From positions 1 through 64,000 of the forward strand of contig CAZURK010000046.1 of assembly GCA_964623055.1 (NCBI GenBank): a DNA stretch of 64,000 nucleotides, in the 5' to 3' direction. Under the pieces are notes generated by a model. It made no database searches and was not told where the DNA came from. It saw only the letters and a program-made list of their open reading frames with translations. Position numbers and translations under genes: made by a program. Positions 49,272-57,817 of the stretch are shown piece by piece (the first letter of the stretch is position 1; each line of letters opens with the position of its first letter). This stretch comes from JADHUC01 sp964623055. GTDB taxonomy: Bacteria > Planctomycetota > Planctomycetia > Pirellulales > Pirellulaceae.

Positions 49272-50417
49272 CTAGCCCCCTCGATGGTCGCCGCCGGACC
49301 TTGAACCCATGGCGCCCCAGACTCCGTAAGGACTGGGCGCGATTCCAACAGGTTGTGCGGCGCGCAGGTTGCCAGTGTCGATACTCTCGTTGACAAAGTG
49401 TGTCGAACCGTCGGCCATTACCGCGTTGACACCTCCCGGATGATAACTCTGGGCGGTGGCGTAATGCGGCGACGCACCACGGCTACCCCCCGACGTGCAA
49501 TTCGGGCCGTTGGGTGGCATGATCGTGGAAAACCCGCTGTGATGAAATTGGCCTTGGGCCCAAATGTGACCTCTGTTCGAATGGTACGTATTGCCCCGTA
49601 ACATCTTTGGATTGTTGGGGTTTATTGCCATCAGGCAGTTCCAGGGCCTATTCAAGCTCCGCCGTGCCAATCCCCCCTTCACCGTTCTGTGCGCATCGGC
49701 TGCATCTCCGCCCACGATACAGGCTTCGCTGACCGCGATCGTGTTGCTGGTGCCGTCCAAGATATCGCCTGTGGTAACGCCAGAGTGATATCCGAAGACG
49801 CCGCGTCCATTAAGATTGTTGTTGCTGCTGCTGTAAGGGGCCCTTTGGTTATTCGCGTGATGGTACTTGTCGCCCCAACAGAGCACATAGTTTCTTCGTC
49901 CAAGTGAATTCGCTCCGTCCGGCTTGCGGTGCGGATCAGACGGGCACACGAGGTTATCGATTTGGGTCCTCCAGGGCGGGAAATGGGTCCGCCAAGGCCT
50001 CGGCCCGTACGGACGAAAGGTTCTGGGGCCGCTACCGTTTTCCGTGGAAACCTGTGGCCCGCCGCCCGCGATCTGTTCGTACAAGGGGCCCTCCTCCATA
50101 AACGGACACAGTGGGACAAACCCGCTAACGGTGTTGCCGTTGCTTTCCTGCGGGAATCCCCCGCCCCCTCCTGTGCCTCCCCGGCCGAATGGGAAGGAGT
50201 TATGCGTGTCGTGGTAGTTGTGCAACCCTATGCCGATTTGCTTCATGTTGTTGGAGCATTGCGTGCGCCGGGCGGCCTCGCGTGCTGCCTGGATGGCCGG
50301 CAGCAGAAGGGCCACCAAGATGCCAATGATGGCGATAACTACCAGCAGCTCCACCAGAGTGAACCCAGACCTGCGTTTGGGGCCTGCCAAGCGAGAGGAC
50401 TTTCTTGCGCAACCCAT
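49272..50417 (-). CDS. DUF1559 protein with type IV pilin-like N-terminus, copy 2
   Basis: 381 residues. Residues 16-53 carry RRSGFTLVELLVVIAIIGIL and LLPAIQAAREAARR, the prepilin motif and DUF1559 helix. NNMKQIGIGLHNYHDTHNSFPFGRGG and the C-terminal YHPGGVNAVMADGSTHFVNESID are family hallmarks. It has an unusual glycine-rich loop (GGTGGGGGF at about 80-88). The N-terminus MGCARKSSRL is basic, as expected before prepilin cleavage. It is divergent from a small lipoprotein gene, the usual companion, across a 703-bp spacer. It probably forms an exported pseudopilin-like structure; function unknown. Confidence 0.93.
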   Translation of the reverse strand: MGCARKSSRLAGPKRRSGFTLVELLVVIAIIGILVALLLPAIQAAREAARRTQCSNNMKQIGIGLHNYHDTHNSFPFGRGGTGGGGGFPQESNGNTVSGFVPLCPFMEEGPLYEQIAGGGPQVSTENGSGPRTFRPYGPRPWRTHFPPWRTQIDNLVCPSDPHRKPDGANSLGRRNYVLCWGDKYHHANNQRAPYSSSNNNLNGRGVFGYHSGVTTGDILDGTSNTIAVSEACIVGGDAADAHRTVKGGLARRSLNRPWNCLMAINPNNPKMLRGNTYHSNRGHIWAQGQFHHSGFSTIMPPNGPNCTSGGSRGASPHYATAQSYHPGGVNAVMADGSTHFVNESIDTGNLRAAQPVGIAPSPYGVWGAMGSRSGGDHRGG

Positions 50418-51120
50418 CAGCGAATCCCCCTGTTCGAAAAGGTGTCAATGAATGGAAAGGAAAAAGAATCAGACATGCACCCTGTCCCAACCAAGGTGGC
50501 TTTTCGATTCAAGTTGTGAAACAATCGCGTCGAACGGCACTTGCAGTCAGTTCGTCTGCCGCAACCCGACAAAAATGGATTTGAAGCACCCTCCGTCGCC
50601 CTCTTCTCTGACGGCGTCAAAAAGTCCTGTCAGAGATTCTATACCGGAAAACGCTCGACATGCAATCCAATTCCTGAAAAGACGCATGCCCTAGCGACGT
50701 TCGACGAGATCGCTCACTTCTCTGCTACGAAAGATGCCGAGAGAATGTTCACGCAGGATGACGGAAAGCCGATGTGTGAAGCCGGCTCAGGTCGTCCGCT
50801 TCCCCGGGCCGCGTCTGAAAACGTCACGGCAGGAGAGGTCCAATGCACCACCCTTTATGGCGGGTTGACATCTCGGCCGTTCTGCAATTAGCTAGCCGCT
50901 TGCCACACCTGATGGTAGGCGTTGTTCAGGTATACCGCTCCCGGTCGAAAGTGACTCGTTTAACGGCAAGCCGTAGGCGTCTGCGATACGAACAAAGCCG
51001 ACGCCTTCGGCTTGCCGTTAAACGAAGAAATGTGCTACCCCTCAGCGGTAGCGGTATACACGCACTCCGGTTGGCTGCGAATCAGACTCGGGTATCACAT
51101 CTTTCTCAAGGGAGGTCGCC
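50418..51120. other. Long divergent spacer between DUF1559 and lipoprotein genes
   Basis: About 703 bp with no convincing gene. It contains the palindromic repeat at 50957-51024. The rest should carry two divergent promoters and possibly long untranslated leaders. Confidence 0.5.
50957..51024. repeat. Palindromic repeat, TTAACGGCAAGCCG family, copy 2
   Basis: Arms 50957-50979 and 51002-51024 are inverted copies with one mismatch; same sequence as the 31597 copy. Confidence 0.85.
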
Positions 51121-51615
51121 ATGTCTTGGTCAAGATCTATCGTTCTTCTTCTCCTCGTCGCAGTAGTGAGTTTCGCGGGCTGCGGTGGGGACGGAGCGCC
51201 TGAGGGTTTTCCGGACCGTGCGCCGGTTACAGTGACGGTAAAGCACAATGGCCAGACCGTTGCTGAGGCCGATGTAGCCTTCCATCCAGTCGCCGCAGAG
51301 GGTAAGGGCGCTTACGGCATAACCGAGGCGGACGGAACAACCGCGTTGACTACGTACCACGGCACACCTGGCGACGGAGCCGTTCCCGGCGAATACACCG
51401 TAACCGTCGAGAAAGTGAAGGATACATCCGGGGGAGGAGGAGCAGCGGACGAGGGCGAAGAGACCGACGATCCGGAATTCGACGAAGATGCGCCCCCCGT
51501 GGACCCAGTGGACGAGCATCTGTTGCCCGAGAAATACGCCGATCCGGAGACGACGGATCTTAAAGCCACAGTTCCCGAAGGCGGCGAGGACTTCACGTTC
51601 GATTTGAAGGATTGA
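51121..51615 (+). CDS. Small lipoprotein with carboxypeptidase-regulatory-like domain
   Basis: 164 residues; AAGGGAGG precedes the ATG. Signal peptide 1-19 ends SFAGC, a good lipobox. Residues about 35-100 (VTVTVKHNGQTVAEADVAFHPV, then PGEYTVTVEKVK) look like the regulatory-like beta-sandwich of planctomycete lipoproteins. An acidic, low-complexity stretch follows (EGEETDDPEFDEDAPP), then a final strand with DFTFDLKD. This is the same plan as the lipoprotein at 37438, and both lie next to a DUF1559 gene, suggesting paired function at the cell envelope. Confidence 0.8.
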   Translation: MSWSRSIVLLLLVAVVSFAGCGGDGAPEGFPDRAPVTVTVKHNGQTVAEADVAFHPVAAEGKGAYGITEADGTTALTTYHGTPGDGAVPGEYTVTVEKVKDTSGGGGAADEGEETDDPEFDEDAPPVDPVDEHLLPEKYADPETTDLKATVPEGGEDFTFDLKD

Positions 51616-51708
51616 CACGTTATCGCGCGACGGTATTGGCGCACGATTCTTCGCTCGGGAAGACCGCCCACGGCCGACCTGCGTTCACCGCGGCCGGATT
51701 ACGTGTCT

Positions 51709-51777
51709 TCGTTTAACGGCAAGCCGAAGGCGACGGTGGGCCGGGGTCGCAGTCGTCTTCGGCTTGCCGTTAAACGA
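51709..51777. repeat. Palindromic repeat, TTAACGGCAAGCCG family, copy 3
   Basis: The ends TCGTTTAACGGCAAGCCG and CGGCTTGCCGTTAAACGA are perfectly inverted. It lies 86 bp upstream of TMTC-like paralogue 4. Confidence 0.85.
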
Positions 51778-51862
51778 CGTGTGCGGACACTTCAGACCGG
51801 TCGCGGCATACCACGCGAATGTACTTCGTCGTAGCGTCGATTGATCGAACGGCGAGGGACAA

Positions 51863-53806
51863 ATGGTGCAAGGACCCACACCCAGCCGCGGCCCGATATT
51901 CATGGCCGCGTGCGCTCTTGTGTGCTTGGTCTGCGCGGTGTTCTTCGCCGTTGTCGGTTTCGAATTCATCGAGAGTGACGTCACTGATCAAGTAGTCAAT
52001 AACCCCAACATCCGCGGCCTGTCAGCGCAAAACCTGAAACATATCCTGACCTCACGGTGCGTCACCAGCTACTATCCGGTCCGCACGTTGACGTACGCCG
52101 TTGACTATCAGATATGGGGACTCGAACCCACAGGGTTCAAGCTGACCAACGGCCTGATTCACTCGGCGAATGTGTTACTGGTTTTCTGGCTGACCCTCCG
52201 CCTTCTCCGCGGCTGGACGTCGGCCGAGGGATCCGCAAGGGCGTGGTGGGATGTTTGCGTGGCAGCGTTTTCCGCCGGAATCTTTGCTATCCATCCTGTC
52301 GTCGTGGAACCCGTGGCCTGGGTGGCCGGGCGAGAAGAATTGTTGATGACTCTGGGGGCGTTGGGCTGCATCCATTTTCATCTAACCGCCCGACGTCTGA
52401 ACCAAGACGCCGAAGAAACGCGACGGGCGCTGGCGTGCTACTTTGCTGCCGCCCTCTGCTGTGCGATGGCCTGCCTGAGCAATGCCGTGGGAGCCGTGAT
52501 CCCCTTGCTGATTGTGGCCTGGGATATGCTGACGCTGGCCGGGCCGAGGTTCCGGCGGATCCTCTTTGGGACAGCCTCGCTTTGGGCGATCGGGTTACTG
52601 ACATTCCTGCTCAAAGGACCCGGATCCGATGCCATCCTTGCCCGGGAGGTCGAGGCATTCTCGGCCCAACGACTGATGTTGGTCATGAATGTGTACTGGC
52701 TGAATCTCAAGACACTCGCTTGGCCAACGGACCTGTCGCTTTCTTACGAGTTGTTGAGGCCCGAGAGCTTTCTGAACGGCGAGGTGATTCTCGGTGGGAT
52801 TGCAGTGTGTTTGACGGGCATCGTTCTGTGGAAGCTCAGGCGGGCGAAGTTGGTCCTTTTCGGAGTGTTGTGGTTTGGCCTTGCGCTGGGACCGACTCTG
52901 CAGATCATGCCTCACCACATTCACCGGGCGGACCGATTCTTGTATCTGCCGCTCGTGGGCTTGGCGCTCGTTGTGGGCGCGGGGTTGAGGCCGCTGGAGA
53001 ACGCTTTGAAAGGGCGGACGACCGCGGCAGCGGTTGCTGCGATCGGTGTGTGGAGCGTACTGAGCATCTTGAGTTGGGCCCAAGTCCAATCTTGGCGAAA
53101 CAGTGTCTCCTTATGGGAGAAGTGTGTGCTTGCCGAGCCCAACAACCCCGTCGCCCATCGTGCCCTGGCAGACGGCCTGGCAAAACGAGGTCAGCTTGAC
53201 CGGGCCATTCCACATTACGAAACGGCGCTGCGGCTGGAACCCGTTTATGTAGACGCCTTGAGGAACTTTGCCTTCTACCTGGTAACCTGCGACGATGACA
53301 CGTTGCGCGACGACAACCGTGCCGTCACGCTGGCCGAGCAAGGTTGCGAGTTGACCAAGTGGAGGGATCGCGATCTACGGCGGACGCTCGCAATGGCCTA
53401 CACCAACTGTGCGATAACGCTCCAGCGTGACCTTCAGTTCCGCCCGGCTATTCAATTCTACCGTCAGGCGATCGAGGCAGACCCTGACTACGATATGGCG
53501 TTGTTCAACCTGGCTTTCCTGTTGGCCACTTGCACCGACAAGGAATTGCGGAAGGCTGACGAAGCAGTCCGCTTGGCCGAGCGGGCCTGCGCGGTGGTCG
53601 AACACCCGAATCCGATCAGATTGAGCATCCTTGCGGCGGCCTATGCCGAAGCGGCGCGATTCGAGCAGGCGGTCGCCACGGTCGAAAACGCGATTCAACG
53701 GTCACAAGCCAACGGCAATCATCGATACACAGAGGAACTGCAACGTCAGTTGAAGCTCTACCAAGAGCACAGCACGTACAGCCACGCCGCTAACAAAGGT
53801 CCTTGA
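51863..53806 (+). CDS. TMTC-like multi-pass membrane protein with C-terminal TPRs, paralogue 4
   Basis: 647 residues; GAGGGACAA precedes the ATG. It has the same plan as the three tandem paralogues at 29543-35705: TM1 at about 11-33, the loop DVTDQVVNNPNIRGLS, SYYPVRTLTYAVDYQIWGLEPTGFKLTNGLIH, about ten membrane helices, HHIHRADRFLYLPL, then TPRs from about 430 to the end. It is closest by eye to paralogue 3. It is separated from the cluster by 16 kb but also preceded by a repeat of the same palindromic family. Role as for the others: a membrane glycosyltransferase-like protein of unknown substrate. Confidence 0.8.
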   Translation: MVQGPTPSRGPIFMAACALVCLVCAVFFAVVGFEFIESDVTDQVVNNPNIRGLSAQNLKHILTSRCVTSYYPVRTLTYAVDYQIWGLEPTGFKLTNGLIHSANVLLVFWLTLRLLRGWTSAEGSARAWWDVCVAAFSAGIFAIHPVVVEPVAWVAGREELLMTLGALGCIHFHLTARRLNQDAEETRRALACYFAAALCCAMACLSNAVGAVIPLLIVAWDMLTLAGPRFRRILFGTASLWAIGLLTFLLKGPGSDAILAREVEAFSAQRLMLVMNVYWLNLKTLAWPTDLSLSYELLRPESFLNGEVILGGIAVCLTGIVLWKLRRAKLVLFGVLWFGLALGPTLQIMPHHIHRADRFLYLPLVGLALVVGAGLRPLENALKGRTTAAAVAAIGVWSVLSILSWAQVQSWRNSVSLWEKCVLAEPNNPVAHRALADGLAKRGQLDRAIPHYETALRLEPVYVDALRNFAFYLVTCDDDTLRDDNRAVTLAEQGCELTKWRDRDLRRTLAMAYTNCAITLQRDLQFRPAIQFYRQAIEADPDYDMALFNLAFLLATCTDKELRKADEAVRLAERACAVVEHPNPIRLSILAAAYAEAARFEQAVATVENAIQRSQANGNHRYTEELQRQLKLYQEHSTYSHAANKGP

Positions 53807-53901
53807 TCAGCCTCACCCCACCGAGAATGCCGGCGCGTACCAGCGTTGACGAAAGCCAAGGTCACTGTTAGAGTTAAGCCCTTCCAGTCATTTGATGGGA
53901 C

Positions 53902-55212
53902 GTGCCCATCCTACCGCAAGCCACTCGCCGTGGAGTCAGGAAGAACTTGACGAAACCCTCTACAGCCAAACGCGCGAAGACCTTTGAAGACCTTGGCCTA
54001 TCTGAAACCACGCTGGGCGCGCTCCGGCGAGCTGGATACCTGGAACCGACGCCAATCCAGGCTGGAATGATCCCACCAGCTTTGAAAGGCGTAGACATAG
54101 TCGGTCAGGCTCGCACCGGAACTGGCAAAACCGCCGCTTTTGCGATCCCCATTCTGGAGGGGCTCAAGCCCAGACGCGAGGTGCGCGGACCTCAGGCATT
54201 GATTCTAACACCAACGCGCGAACTGGCTGTTCAAGTACGCGATGAGACTGTCAAGTTGGCTCACGGCCGAAGGATCAACTGTGTGGCTGTGTATGGCGGC
54301 AAACCGATACGCGGGCAAATCGACAAGATACGGCGCGGCGCCCAAATCATCGTTGGTACGCCAGGGCGAGTCCTGGACCACATGTCGCGAGGCACATTGG
54401 TGTGGAACGATCTGTGGTGCGCCGTGCTGGACGAAGCCGATCGCATGTTGGATATCGGCTTCCGTCCCGATATCGAGAGAATCCTTCGGCGATGTCCCAG
54501 GGATCGCCAGACGTTCCTGCTCAGCGCCACTGTGCCACCGCCCATCGCTCGGCTGGCACGACGTTACATGGACGATCCGCAAACGCTGAATTTCTCGCCA
54601 AAGAGCATCGGCGTGGACACAATCGACCAATACTACTTTACGGTCGAACACGAGAAGAAATTCGAGTTGCTGGTGCGGCTGTTGATTCGAGAGAAACCGC
54701 AACAGGCGCTGATCTTCTGCCGTACCAAACGAGGCACGGACCGTTTGTATCGACGGTTGGTCAAGCTGACCAAGAACGTCGACTGTATTCACGGCGATAT
54801 GCAACAAGGATCGCGTGACCGAGTGATGAAGCGGTTTCGCGAAGGCAAGATCCGCGTCTTGGTGGCCACCGACGTAGTTGGACGCGGAATCGACGTGACC
54901 GGCATATCCCACATCATCAACTTTGATATCCCACAGTTCTGCGACGACTACATACACCGGGTCGGACGTACGGGGCGCATGGGACGAGAAGGCGTGGCCT
55001 TCACTTTCGTTACGCCGGAACAGGGCATCGAACTGACACGCATCGAACAGCGAATCAATCTACAATTGAAACGCGACGAAATCCGCGGCGTCGAGACGAT
55101 GCGACGAGTGGTTCCGGATTCGCCGAATGTGGAAAAGGAACCCGAAGAAGAGGCCAAGCCTGCCCCACGCCCGTTTTCGCCACGCCGGCCGCGGCATCGT
55201 CGAGCGTTGTAG
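53902..55212 (+). CDS. DEAD-box RNA helicase
   Basis: 436 residues from a GTG at 53902; a TTG at 53947 with AGGAAG upstream is an equally likely start. DEAD-box helicases unwind short RNA duplexes using ATP. Motifs in order: Q motif (EPTPIQAGMIP), Walker A ARTGTGKT, PTREL, TPGRV, DEAD in VLDEADRMLD, SAT, and the second-domain blocks IFCRTKRGT, ATDVVGRGIDV and HRVGRTGRMGREG. The C-terminal tail is short and basic/proline-rich (PRPFSPRRPRHRR), as in RhlE-type enzymes in ribosome assembly or mRNA decay. The exact subfamily cannot be fixed by eye. Confidence 0.95.
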   Translation: MPILPQATRRGVRKNLTKPSTAKRAKTFEDLGLSETTLGALRRAGYLEPTPIQAGMIPPALKGVDIVGQARTGTGKTAAFAIPILEGLKPRREVRGPQALILTPTRELAVQVRDETVKLAHGRRINCVAVYGGKPIRGQIDKIRRGAQIIVGTPGRVLDHMSRGTLVWNDLWCAVLDEADRMLDIGFRPDIERILRRCPRDRQTFLLSATVPPPIARLARRYMDDPQTLNFSPKSIGVDTIDQYYFTVEHEKKFELLVRLLIREKPQQALIFCRTKRGTDRLYRRLVKLTKNVDCIHGDMQQGSRDRVMKRFREGKIRVLVATDVVGRGIDVTGISHIINFDIPQFCDDYIHRVGRTGRMGREGVAFTFVTPEQGIELTRIEQRINLQLKRDEIRGVETMRRVVPDSPNVEKEPEEEAKPAPRPFSPRRPRHRRAL

Positions 55213-55241
55213 CGCTCACCAGAGGCGCCTGTCCCCTCGTG

Positions 55242-56441
55242 TCACCGGCTTATGCGCGGCGGTAGCGCGAACGTTGGGATCGGCACCAATTCGCCGTCGT
55301 CGTTGGCCCATTGGGTCTCGGTGCCTTTGGCCAGCGAAGGTGGACTGGACCGGCCCGAATCGTGAACCGGGTCGGCTGGGATGGCGATCTCCTCGCCGAT
55401 TGGAAGGAGCCGGGGATCGGACAGAACATCACGATTCGCTCGGAAAATGTCCAAGTAACGATCTCGATCCCCAAGGTAGGCTACGGCCAGTTTCGGAAGC
55501 GTATCCCCTTCGACAATCCGGTGCCGCTCGGGTGTCTTGGCCATCCGCCGCCTTTGCTCATCCGTGGCGGGTATTGCCGGTTTTTCCGGTTGTCGAGGCT
55601 TGTGTCCTTTGGGAACCAGTCGGTCCACATCATCGTTCGAGCGGAACGGATCCTCGTCTTCGCCGGCGCGATCGCGGTCAAAAGGCGAAATCCTGCGACT
55701 GGCTGTTTCGGGTCTGTCTTGCCACGGCCGCTGGTTTTCTTTCCGCAGTTGCTCGGCGAAGGTCGTCTTGGAAGAAGATGCAAGTCTCTCCCCGATTGGC
55801 CATTCCGGCGTAGCCGACTCCGGCTCGGCCTGTCCACGCGAGGCGTCGTTCGAGCCCGCCCCTCCGCTGCCGCGTGCCGACTCTACCGGTCGTCTTGTTC
55901 GCTTGGCATCATCGGCCTTCCCGCTTGTGTTGCGTTTGCCCGAATCCTGAGCTTTCTTTCCAGGTCGAGAGTCTTTGGCTGTGGAACCTCTCTTGCGGCC
56001 GTTCGGTTTCTCCGGCGTATTCGGCTTGTGGCTCGCTTTCGGCTCGTGGTCGGAAGGCTCTTGATCCCACCATGACGATTCTCCACTCGACCAGTCTTCT
56101 TGGCTCGACCAATCTTCGGCCAAGCGATATGCGTCGGCACTGGATGATCGCTTGATCGTGGGTTGTTTGTGTACTGCTGGGCGTTGGAACGTATCGGACG
56201 ATTCTGTTTCGACTACGTCCTTCGCGGATCTCTCGGTTTCGCCCAAAGCCGCGACGGGTGCACGCCACTCAGTGTCGCGACCAGCCGATTGGGCATCGGG
56301 ATGTGAAGAAAGAGCCGCTGTTTCCGATTCTGCGACATCCGCAGTCGACTGCTGCGGCGAGGAAGCCCTGTATTTCGATGCGGTGTGGAAGCCAAACAAT
56401 AACACCGCCGTCACAAGCACGTACTTGATGAAATGTCGCAT
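55242..56441 (-). CDS. LysM-domain protein with long disordered linker
   Basis: 399 residues from the ATG at 56441, which has GGAG seven nt upstream. A signal anchor spans residues 1-17. Residues about 25-310 are a low-complexity Ser/Lys/Pro/Glu-rich region, probably disordered. A LysM domain follows at about 315-365 (HRIVEGDTLPKLAVAYLGDRDRYLDIFRANRDVL, then LLPIGEEIAIP). LysM modules bind N-acetylglucosamine-containing glycans. Planctomycete homologues often have just this layout and are thought to sit in the cell envelope. It is convergent with the helicase gene. Confidence 0.75.
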   Translation of the reverse strand: MRHFIKYVLVTAVLLFGFHTASKYRASSPQQSTADVAESETAALSSHPDAQSAGRDTEWRAPVAALGETERSAKDVVETESSDTFQRPAVHKQPTIKRSSSADAYRLAEDWSSQEDWSSGESSWWDQEPSDHEPKASHKPNTPEKPNGRKRGSTAKDSRPGKKAQDSGKRNTSGKADDAKRTRRPVESARGSGGAGSNDASRGQAEPESATPEWPIGERLASSSKTTFAEQLRKENQRPWQDRPETASRRISPFDRDRAGEDEDPFRSNDDVDRLVPKGHKPRQPEKPAIPATDEQRRRMAKTPERHRIVEGDTLPKLAVAYLGDRDRYLDIFRANRDVLSDPRLLPIGEEIAIPADPVHDSGRSSPPSLAKGTETQWANDDGELVPIPTFALPPRISR

Positions 56442-56799
56442 GAGATATCTCCATAAACTCCCAGGCTTATGTGAATTCGTATCGGGAACCAGAACAAAAT
56501 CAATCCATTGCGAAAATAAGAAGACAGGGCAAGCCAGGAAAAACCACTTAGAAGACAAGAGAAATGCCGGTTATCCACGTCCGGACTTTTCTGGGCGATG
56601 TCAGGACACTTTCGTCTGCGCGGGTGATGCAAATGCATCGTGCTGGTCTGCCGTTATTGAAACGGCGACCTGGGAGTCTCGTAGCGAGTCGGGAGCTTAA
56701 TCAGAAACCGCCAATAAATCAGCGGACCTTGTTGACATCCAAGTTCGTTGATTATATTTTGGATGTTGATGTCCGAAAATCTAATTCGAGGTAGGGGCT
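56442..56799. other. Divergent spacer between LysM gene and Rrf2 regulator
   Basis: About 358 bp without a gene. The last 70 bp hold the Rrf2-gene promoter and a palindromic operator candidate. I see no palindromic repeat elsewhere in it. Confidence 0.5.
56732..56766 (+). promoter_or_regulatory. Sigma-70-like promoter with overlapping operator-like palindrome for the Rrf2 gene
   Basis: TTGACA (56732-56737) and TATTTT (56755-56760) are spaced by 17 nt. ACATCCAA (56735-56742) and TTGGATGT (56759-56766) form an 8-bp inverted repeat that spans both promoter boxes. This fits autoregulation by the Rrf2-type repressor whose gene starts at 56800. Confidence 0.55.
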
Positions 56800-57321
56800 A
56801 TGATTTCTCAAACGGCTGAATACGCCTTGCGTGCCATCGTATTCTTGGCTGACCAGGGAGGGAAACCACGCACGACGGCACAGATTGCGGACGCCACGCA
56901 GATACCTGCTGGCTATCTTGCGAAAGTGATGCAATCACTTAGTCGCGTCCGGCTCGTCAATTCACAACGCGGCCTGAATGGCGGGTTCACTCTGGCCAAA
57001 GATTCCTCCGAGTTGTCAATGCTGGAGATCATCAACGCGGTGGATCCAATCCGGCGATTCGATGAATGCCCGCTCGGTGTCCCCACCCACGGCTGCAACC
57101 TCTGTCCTTTGCACCAGCAACTGGAGGATGCGGCACAAGTGCTAGAGGATCGATTCAGCAGCACGAGCATGGCAGACTTGCTGGACGTGCCGGGGCCGAA
57201 CAAGCCGCTTTGCCGCTTTCCCGGCGCTTCGGAGACGCCGGCCGAGTTGCAGACGGAAGCCGAGCCACAGACCGAGGCCCAGCCACAGACCGAAGAGCTG
57301 CCACCACAGCCCCCAGAGTGA
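56800..57321 (+). CDS. Rrf2-family transcriptional regulator with cysteine cluster
   Basis: 173 residues; GAGGTAGGGG precedes the ATG. The first 80 residues form the Rrf2 winged helix (MISQTAEYALRAIVFLADQ, then TTAQIADATQIPAGYLAKVMQSLSRVRLVNSQRGLNGGF). Three cysteines in DECPLGVPTHGCNLCPLH (about 88-105) match the iron-sulfur ligand loop of NsrR/IscR-type regulators that sense NO, iron-sulfur status or redox. The C-terminal tail is a repeated Glu/Gln/Thr/Pro stretch without known function. An ArsR-family gene follows after 47 bp. Confidence 0.88.
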   Translation: MISQTAEYALRAIVFLADQGGKPRTTAQIADATQIPAGYLAKVMQSLSRVRLVNSQRGLNGGFTLAKDSSELSMLEIINAVDPIRRFDECPLGVPTHGCNLCPLHQQLEDAAQVLEDRFSSTSMADLLDVPGPNKPLCRFPGASETPAELQTEAEPQTEAQPQTEELPPQPPE

Positions 57322-57368
57322 GCCGAAAAAGCAGTTCGTTTTATTCAGCGATAGGAGTATGAACACAG

Positions 57369-57785
57369 ATGATCAGCCGATTATCCAGTTCAGTGACACC
57401 TGAGACACGGGATGAAGCAACCGGACGACCGACTGGTGGAGTCGTCAAAGATCTTGCACAACTGTTCAAGCTTCTGGCGGACGAGACACGACTTCGAATT
57501 CTGGATATGCTTGGTGCCCGAAAGGAACTGTGCGTCAGGGACCTGTGGGAGCGATTAGGCCAGAGTCAGCCAGCGGTCAGCCATCATCTGGGCTTGCTTC
57601 GCATGGCGGGCTTGGTCGACACACGGCACGAAGGCAAACACATCTACTATCGAATCCATCAAGAACGTTTCGACGAAATGATGGGCATGATGCAACAGAC
57701 TCAGGTTGGCGAGCGACTGCTGTCCGCCGGTGCCGAGCCCGAGCAGCCTCCGGAGACGCCAGCCGGTGAGTCGGCTTCCGCCTAA
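57369..57785 (+). CDS. ArsR-family transcriptional regulator
   Basis: 138 residues. The winged helix-turn-helix is at about 18-95: DLAQLFKLLADETRLRILDML, LCVRDLWERLGQSQPAVSHHLGLLRMAGLVDTRHEGKHIYYRI. No CxC metal motif of the ArsR/SmtB alpha-3 site is present; the single cysteine in ELCVRDL could serve as redox ligand. The C-terminal tail is acidic and proline-rich. It lies 47 bp after the Rrf2 gene, so both are probably in one transcript. The signal sensed is unknown. Confidence 0.9.
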   Translation: MISRLSSSVTPETRDEATGRPTGGVVKDLAQLFKLLADETRLRILDMLGARKELCVRDLWERLGQSQPAVSHHLGLLRMAGLVDTRHEGKHIYYRIHQERFDEMMGMMQQTQVGERLLSAGAEPEQPPETPAGESASA

Positions 57786-57817
57786 TGCACCTTTGACAAT
57801 CGTTCTGTCGCGTTCGC

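Noticed and set aside
50541..50891. Plus-strand frame of 116 codons in the DUF1559-lipoprotein spacer
   Set aside because: No ribosome site and no domain pattern; it probably covers a long promoter or leader region.
31597..51777. Possible CRISPR array from the recurring TTAACGGCAAGCCG palindrome
   Set aside because: Copies are kilobases apart and lie singly in spacers; there are no regular spacers and no cas genes.
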